Below the pieces are notes generated by a model. The model was not told the origin of the DNA. It saw nothing but the letters and a program-made list of their open reading frames with translations, and did not search any database. The position numbers were made by a program, and so were the translations under genes. Below, piece after piece: positions 58,468-64,000 of a stretch of 64,000 nucleotides of DNA (position 1 is its first letter; each line of letters begins with the position of its first letter). Origin of the DNA: Vombatus ursinus (Eukaryota; Chordata; Mammalia; Diprotodontia; Vombatidae); contig NW_020949602.1 in assembly GCF_900497805.2 (NCBI RefSeq), positions 3,680,846 to 3,744,845 on the forward strand, read 5' to 3'.

Positions 58468-58729
58468 CATAGAACTTTTCTTAATGCTGACATCCTTCCT
58501 AGGAATGGACACAGCACTTTTTTTGAACAACTCTTAACTCATGTTCCTAGTTTATGTATATTCTTTAACCTTCTTTTTTCTATTAGCTACTTTCCTGTGG
58601 ACTTCTAACATTCTTGGGCCTCCGAATCCTTAAAAAAACTCCTTCATTTTACCCTACCACTTCCTCGAGTGACCTTGTAATAACTGTCCTCTTTTTTTTT
58701 TAACAGCCAAATGCATTAAAAAACAAAAT

Positions 58730-59160
58730 CCTCTTACTCTAATTACTTCAATTCCCTTTCTTCCCACTCACTTCTCAACGTCTTCAATCTAGCTTCTGAA
58801 TTCATTGCTCAAATGAACCTACTCTTTTGAACATTACTTGGTGATCTCTTCATTGCTAAATCTAATGTTCCATTCTTAGCATTCACCCTTCTTGACTTCT
58901 CAGCATTGTCTTAGACTATGAACCACTCCCTTACTCCCAAAGATCGTCTCTCTTTCTCTGTTTATCCCTGTTTCTTTTTGCTCTATTTCTCTGGTTTCTA
59001 CTCCTACCTGCCGGTCCCTTCTCAGTATCCTTTTCCTTTGTTGACTTATTATTTACTCTTACCATGGGAGATGTCCAAGGCTTCCTACTGGGTGTATTTC
59101 AATGTCCTTTCTTGATTATCACCTCAGCTCCCGTGAAAAATTCAATGGTAGATATCCTTA
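58730..59160 (+). mobile_element. L2 LINE fragment
   Basis: 'ggtgatctcttcattgctaaatctaatg...cttgacttctcagcattg' follows the L2 RT start. Confidence 0.6.
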
Positions 59161-59164
59161 AGCA

Positions 59165-59215
59165 TCATACATACATACACACATATATATGAATACACAC
59201 ACATATACATATATG
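59165..59215. repeat. (CATA)n low-complexity repeat
   Basis: ACATACATACACACATATAT repeat. Confidence 0.8.
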
Positions 59216-59239
59216 ATGCTTAATGAGTGATTGATGGAT

Positions 59240-59395
59240 TATATTGTATCTAGTATTACAGTTATCTGGAAACACATCTTCTCTACCTTCCCTATAGACT
59301 GCAAGTTCTATCCAAGTCTTTTTAGGCCTCACAATGTCCTGCATGTAGCAGACACTCAGTAAATATCTGTTGCATTTGAGTTTGATGATGTTTAC
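59240..59395 (+). mobile_element. L2 LINE 3' end
   Basis: 'tagactgcaagttctatcc...catgtagcagacactcagtaaatatctg'. Confidence 0.65.
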
Positions 59396-59539
59396 AGAAT
59401 TAATTACTTTAATATATCCTACCAGATTATAATTAAATACCTTCTTTGTCTCTCCAAGGTGTTACCGTACATGGCATAAAAATAGAACATTATTTTTTTA
59501 ATATTAGAAAACAAAACCTAATTGGTCATATTATTCTTT

Positions 59540-60450
59540 ACTCATAAATCTTCCAGGGCTCCCTACTGCCTAAAGTTCAGAATCCTTTGCTTGATATTCA
59601 AGACCCCCTACAACCTAGTACCCCTACCATTCCAGTTTTACTTATTTTACGCTCACTTAGAGATTCTATAGTTCTAGTCAAGCTTTATTCTGCTTTGCAA
59701 AATTACTTTTGTGTCTTCTTTTCACACTGACCCCTGTACCTCAGATGCCCTCCTTTCCCCTCAGTTTGCTGCATTCCTACACATTCATAGGATCACGGTC
59801 TGGAAATAAAGGGAGCTCAAAGCTCATCTAGTCCAATCCACTCATTTCACAGATGAGGCTGGTTAAGTAACTTAACCAAGGTCATATACTTTAAGCCCAA
59901 ACCAAACACTATTTCTTCTATGAACCTTTCCTTGGTCAGTAATGAACTTCTCCCCAGGCCCCAAACAGTACTTTGTTCTGCCCCTTTCTAACAGGCTAGT
60001 TTTGTGTATTTGTGTTACCCTTTCATGCTACTATAATTTCTTTTTTTTTGTATTTGATCCTTTATTAATTTATTTTGATTTATCAACAATCACTTCCATA
60101 AGCTTTTGAGTTTTAAATTTTTCTCCCCCTCCCTCCTTACTTCCTTCCTCAAGACAGCGCACAGTCTAATATAGGCTATACATATACATTCTCATTAAAC
60201 ATATTTTCACATTAGTGATGTTGTAAGTAAGAATTAGAACCAATAGGAGGAACCACCAGAAAGAGGAAACAAAACACAACAGAAGAAAAACATGCTACTA
60301 TAATTTCCATAAAAGCAGGTCATGGAAAGCATCTTCACTAAATTTTGTAACACCTCTGGTCCTAGATCAATGCCCTGTACATAGTATGTATTTCATCAAT
60401 TTTTGTTCAGTGAATAAATGAACGAATGAGTAGATGAATGAATGAATGAG
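59540..60450 (+). mobile_element. L2 LINE 3' region, split by a SINE and an L1
   Basis: L2 pieces 59540-59780, 59910-60040 and 60291-60450 (ending 'gaatgaatgaatgag') are separated by an antisense headed SINE (59785-59905) and an antisense L1 end (60041-60290). Confidence 0.7.
60041..60290 (-). mobile_element. L1 3' end, antisense, 17-bp target duplication
   Basis: Poly(T) at its left edge is the reversed poly(A) tail. Flanked by perfect CATGCTACTATAATTTC at 60024-60040 and 60291-60307. The interior matches the L1 3' UTR type at 42730-42880. Confidence 0.9.
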
Positions 60451-60499
60451 ATGATTCTAGGCAAGGAAAAAAGTCCTAAAATTAATGATGTCCAAAAAT

Positions 60500-60750
60500 A
60501 AAATGGAGAGTTTCCCTTTTAGAAGAATTCTTTATGCAGAGGTTGGGTGACAGCTTGTCAGGAATATGGTGGATTGGTCAGAATGGATCACCTCTGAAAC
60601 CTTCTTCCTAGGTCTGAGAGTATGAAAACAGTAAACGAGCTGGAGAAGTAAATGGCAAACCACTCTAGCATCTTTGCCAAGAAAACCCCAAATGGGGTCA
60701 TGGAGAGTTGGACACATCTGAAATGACTCAACAGCAGCAACAAAAATCTT
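60500..60750 (+). mobile_element. CR1 scrap and RTE-like SINE tail
   Basis: 'gggtgacagcttgtcagg' (CR1), then 'ggcaaaccactctagcatctttgccaagaaaaccccaaatgggg' (60632-60745). Confidence 0.75.
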
Positions 60751-60879
60751 TTGACAAGCTTATGTGAGTAGTTGAAACCAAATTCTGTAATATTTTATAA
60801 CCATGAGCTGGCGGGATTCTTAAATGATTAGTCACTGATCAACTGTTGACCCCAATCTGGTTAACAGGGTCATAGACTG

Positions 60880-61030
60880 AGAACTCGCTAAAGCGTTAGA
60901 GCTCATCTAGTCTGATCAAGAGGAACCTGAAACTCAGGGTGAGGAAGGAATATGCTTAAGATTTTGTAGCTAAAGAGGCAATGGTGAGGCTCAAATACCA
61001 GCTTACTAAAAATCAGCTTGTGGCTCTTTC
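60880..61030 (-). mobile_element. Headed MIR-like SINE, antisense
   Basis: 'taaagcgttagagctcatctagtctg', then the worn SINE body. Confidence 0.6.
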
Positions 61031-61389
61031 TATAACCCCTTTGGCTTTGCTAAAACAGACCCACTTTTCCCACTCAGTTAGGCTTGTCATGATTTCAGAG
61101 CCCTTATCTGGGCATCTTCCTTCCACTCCAGGCCATTCCCATTGGCTTTGCTGAAATGGCTGCTTCCTCTTCTCCCTTTCCAGCCATTACCCCCTTGATT
61201 CTACTTTCCTTCTTATAATATCCCACATCATATCTGTAAACAGTTTTATTGGACCAGCCTTGGATATGGCCACTGCTGTCCCTGGTGAGACTCACCTTTC
61301 CTGCCCCAAACTCAGTGACCCCTAATACTTCTGGATTCTCCATGGGACACAATAGAATTGGCCATAAGAGCAAGCACCTCAGGCCTTAC

Positions 61390-61440
61390 CTGATTATCGC
61401 CCCTGAAACACTCTCCAAAGTCCACCAATGAGTTTCGGTT
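61390..61440 (-). CDS. DAB1: DAB1 cassette exon 9c (17 codons, divergent)
   Basis: The exon encodes NRNSLVDFGECFRGDNQ between acceptor GTTTCAG and donor CAG|GTAAGG, phase 0 at both ends. The human counterpart as I recall it is NRNLPTDFDEIFEATK: it shares NRN, DF, E and F but is otherwise different and one codon shorter. Good splice sites, an open frame of 51 nt and its place 91 nt after exon 9b argue that it is a real exon, used together with 9b. The weak similarity is unusual for this protein. It could be a marsupial-specific variant, or my memory of the human exon may be imperfect. I found no better match to the human residues between here and exon 10. Confidence 0.75.
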
Positions 61441-61531
61441 CTGAAACCACAAGGGATGATGTGTGAAAATGAGATGAATGACATGAAGACAATTGTAATA
61501 AGTGAATTGAAGAGGGACCTCCCAGCCTTAC
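61441..61531 (-). promoter_or_regulatory. DAB1: 91-nt intron between exons 9b and 9c with seven YCAY sites
   Basis: The intron begins GTAAGG and ends TTTCAG and is only 91 nt long. On the transcript strand it holds seven YCAY tetramers (plus-strand RTGR at 61456, 61463, 61469, 61474, 61478, 61483 and 61502), where about 1.4 would be expected by chance at equal base composition. YCAY clusters are the binding signature of NOVA1/NOVA2. NOVA2 is known to repress the paired alternative exons of mouse Dab1. Binding here is inference. Confidence 0.65.
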
Positions 61532-61582
61532 CGGCATAGCTGCTGCAAAACGCTCTTCAAAGTCATCAAAGGACTGACCATT
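61532..61582 (-). CDS. DAB1: DAB1 cassette exon 9b (17 codons)
   Basis: The exon encodes NGQSFDDFEERFAAAMP. Human DAB1 as I recall it reads NGYSFEDFEERFAAATP at this place, so it is conserved but the single tyrosine is glutamine here. It is preceded by a tandem acceptor (TTCCAGTTCCAG) and followed by the donor G|GTAAGG. Both ends are in phase 0 and the length is 51 nt, so skipping keeps the frame. With the next exon it corresponds to the roughly 33-residue insert that separates the 588-residue DAB1 form from the 555-residue form, called 9b/9c or 7b/7c in different papers. Its role in the protein is a short linker beyond the PTB and tyrosine region. YCAY clusters on both sides suggest NOVA control. 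The upstream constitutive exon is outside the window. Confidence 0.88.
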
Positions 61583-61597
61583 CTGGAACTGGAAGGC

Positions 61598-61668
61598 ATG
61601 ATGAATGGACATGAAATGAGACATACCATGACGTGAATTTATGAGGAAGATGAGGATGTTGTCTGTGA
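61598..61668 (-). promoter_or_regulatory. DAB1: YCAY cluster just upstream of exon 9b
   Basis: Ten YCAY tetramers in 71 nt of intron immediately upstream of exon 9b on the transcript strand (about 1.1 expected by chance). A cluster here overlaps the acceptor and branch region. In the general NOVA map, sites before or in an exon tend to repress it, in line with the known repression of the Dab1 cassette. Confidence 0.6.
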
Positions 61669-61739
61669 TCTCTGGCTCCCTTCAAGTGGTAAGAATACTG
61701 ATACTCCCAGCTAAGGTTTACCTAGAACATTATGCCACT

Positions 61740-61970
61740 TGACCTTCCAAATAACAATAGATAATAATGAAAATAAACACTTTGTTGTGTGCTTTAATGT
61801 TTGTATTCCTCAAAATGACTCCATATGGGAGCTAGCACATATTATTAGCCCCATTTTATAGACTGTGGCAATAAGGCTTGAGGAGGTTCGGTGACTTGCT
61901 CAAAGTCACCTAGCTAGTGAGTGTCACAGTTGAGATGACCTCAAATCAACTCTGAGTCCATTATATACAG
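61740..61970 (-). mobile_element. CORE-SINE, antisense
   Basis: 'cctcaaaatgactccatatgggagc...gtgacttgctcaaagtcacctagctagtgagtg'. Confidence 0.7.
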
Positions 61971-61974
61971 TGAA

Positions 61975-63080
61975 AATCCTGTGGATAAGAACTTTGAACG
62001 TAGATGGTTAGTAGAATGGTGAAGTGAGTTATAGATACACATAAAAGTGCTATATATGTTTTGGTTAAAGTACAAACTCTTGTATTGGTTACCATTAGCT
62101 AGCTAATCTTAATACAAGCTAGAGATATCTTTAAATAATAAATCTGAATTTGAATTTCATCATCTCCAAATTAGCATGCTTAAAATGCAACAGAAATTCA
62201 AGTGCATTGGTGACCCTACTACCGAGAAAATTAGCTGAGTGGCTATCTACTTGTCCAAACTACTTGGTGAAGGCTTCTCTGAGAGCTAATTGAATTTAAT
62301 TAAATACCTGATTAATAACTGGTTCCTATAATTGTACACATTTTTTAAGAGTCAGGCTAAGTTCAATCTTTTTAAAAATAAGCACCTGGTTGTAGTCAGA
62401 AGGCATCACTCTTTTACTCTTTACAAGGTCAAATATTCACCTGAACTTTCTAGTGATTATGAGAAACAGCTGACTAATCCTGGCATTAAGTGGCCTAAGG
62501 TTTGGACCAAAATAAGAGATGATTTCTGAAGTATGAAGATGGCTTCCATGATGGACATACCCAGTCCGGACCACGGTTCAACTTACTTACCATATCCTAA
62601 GAAAATGATATTTTTTTAGTGTAACCTCTGGTCACAGCAATGGGGGGTTAGGAGCAAGAGTTGGGCTGGTCATGACTGTGACAACTGTTTACTCATCATC
62701 AGCTAAAGGAAGTTATCCTGCTATCGACTATGAAAGGCATCCCGTGCTTCCTCATAGTTATAGCAACTCACAGAATTTTTAAGCTGGATGGGATCTTTGA
62801 TTGTAATTTAAAAGAGTTCTAGATTGACTGTATGCTCACCCTCTTCAATTGCTATATCCCCCTTCATCAAACTACCAGCTCTCTTGAGGACAGACTTTCG
62901 TTCTTCTTCTTTAGTCATCTTTTCTGGTATTTGTAAAACCGTTATGAAGACAAGGGGTTCAGACATATCCTTGGCCCCAAATATCTGAATTAGGAGCAAA
63001 AGGTAGAAGCCACAGGGCTTCTGATTTCAGTTAAGCATAAGAAAGATCTTCCTGATGATCAGAGAGGTTTAAAAATGGGT
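61975..63080. other. DAB1 intron upstream of exon 9b, unique
   Basis: About 1.1 kb without clear repeats except a SINE head at about 62758-62805. No further DAB1 exon was found. 62130-62340 is AT-rich with TTAATTAA cores. The 63-codon minus-strand frame at 62808-62999 is not recognised. Confidence 0.35.
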
Positions 63081-63089
63081 GGGCTGTCT

Positions 63090-63445
63090 TGTGAGACTGT
63101 AAGGAGGGGCTCCTAAGTCAAGAGGTCAGGAATTCCTGCATTCAGATCCTACTTGGCTGTGTGGCCATGGCCAAATGACCTAACCTCAGTTTTCTCATCT
63201 GTTAAATGGGGATAATGATAGCACTTCCCTCACAGGGTTGTTGTGAGAAACAAATGAAATAATGTCTATAACATGGTTTGTGAATCAAAAAATGCCACGT
63301 GAATGAATGTCAGCAATCATCCTCACTATCAGTATTATTGTTCTGAGGAAGTGTAGTGTTGATTGTTGAGGCAACATAGAATAGTGAGACTTGGAGTCAG
63401 GAAGATCTGGGTTCAAATCTTGCTTTAGAACTTGGGTGATGAATC
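63090..63445 (+). mobile_element. CORE-SINE and SINE 5' part
   Basis: 'gttttctcatctgttaaatggggataatgatagcac...gttgttgtgagaaacaaatg' (63090-63330), then 'ggagtcaggaagatctgggttcaaatc' (63365-63445). Confidence 0.75.
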
Positions 63446-63446
63446 A

Positions 63447-63980
63447 GTAATTAACAACAAATATTTATTAAGCACCTACTGTATGCCCGGGCTCCCCACA
63501 GCTGCTCCCATTCTAATGAGGGAGGGAGAAAACATGCAAATGATGATGTTCATATAAAATATATACAGAGCAAGTGGGAGATCCAACCAGAAGGGAAGAG
63601 AGAAGGAAAGGCTTCTGGTACAAGGTAGGATTTAAGCTGAGTCTTGAAGGAAGCCAGAGAAACTTGGAGACAGAGGTGAGGATGGAGAGCATGCCAGGCA
63701 TGGGAAACCCAGTAAAAACGCACAGACCTGGGAGAAGGTCAGAGTTGTCGTTTCATCGAATAGGTATGTGGATATAAAATTGGGAAGGGCGAAAAGGGTC
63801 AGGTTATAAAAGGCTTTAAAAGTCAAAGTATTTTATATTTATCTTGGAGGTAATAGGGGACCAGTGGAATTTGTGGGGTAATAGGGTGATGAGTACTTTA
63901 GCCTCCCTATACCTCAGTTTCCTAATCTGTAAAATGAGGGGGTAGGATTAGCTGGCCTCTGAGGACCCTCCCTTCTTTAT
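63447..63980. mobile_element. L2 LINE 3' region (-), then SINE 3' part (+)
   Basis: 'caacaaatatttattaagcacctactgtatgcc', 'gctgagtcttgaaggaagccag' and 'ggtcaggttataaaaggc' reversed, then 'cctcagtttcctaatctgtaaaatgagg' at 63900. Confidence 0.75.
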
Positions 63981-64000
63981 CTGGATAATCGCACAATTAC

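Noticed and set aside
61583-64000. Search for the upstream DAB1 exon with the YQVP and YDVP tyrosines
   Set aside because: No match to these residues or a fitting donor in the remaining 2.4 kb; it must lie beyond the window.

Overview
The window is vertebrate nuclear DNA, almost certainly from a marsupial. The evidence is dense CORE-SINEs of the marsupial type (head reading close to GGCAGCTAGGTGGCACAGTG), SINEs with an RTE-like tail, and many old L2, CR1/L3 and L1 3' ends. Exons are short and widely spaced, and there are no operons or CpG islands.

The one clearly recognisable host gene is DAB1 (Disabled-1, the cytoplasmic adaptor of Reelin signalling), read on the minus strand. Seven exons of its 3' half are present, from high to low coordinates: a pair of small cassette exons (61532-61582 and 61390-61440), then exons at 55551-55613, 51920-52028, 47315-47863, 35641-35768 and 34933-35031, the last ending in the normal stop codon. 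Splice sites and reading phases fit at every junction. The PTB domain and the YQxI/YxVP tyrosines lie in upstream exons beyond the right edge. Exon numbers (9b to 14) follow the published 14-coding-exon scheme as I remember it.

Two DAB1 points stand out. First, the paired cassette exons (the insert separating long from short DAB1 forms) are 91 nt apart and sit among dense YCAY tetramers, the binding site of NOVA splicing factors. Second, about 14 kb downstream of the stop there is a strong splice acceptor followed by a 14-codon ORF (EYESLYAQINKPKK) and about 3.7 kb with no visible SINE or LINE, ending at AATAAA signals. This looks like a distal terminal exon or long 3' UTR, either for DAB1 (an alternative C terminus) or for an unrecognised minus-strand gene.

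Layout: 1-17 kb is downstream intergenic sequence with microsatellites, SINEs, L2 and CR1 pieces and a 33-bp minisatellite. 17.05-20.79 kb is the candidate terminal exon and UTR. 20.8-34.9 kb is repeat-rich and contains hAT-like MITEs and a local 95-bp duplication. 34.9-61.6 kb is the DAB1 exon region, including a nest of L2 copies at 36.4-40.4 kb. 61.6-64 kb is DAB1 intron. I saw no tRNA, rRNA, CRISPR or recognisable retroviral element. Repeat boundaries are read by eye and are approximate, commonly by 10-30 bases.
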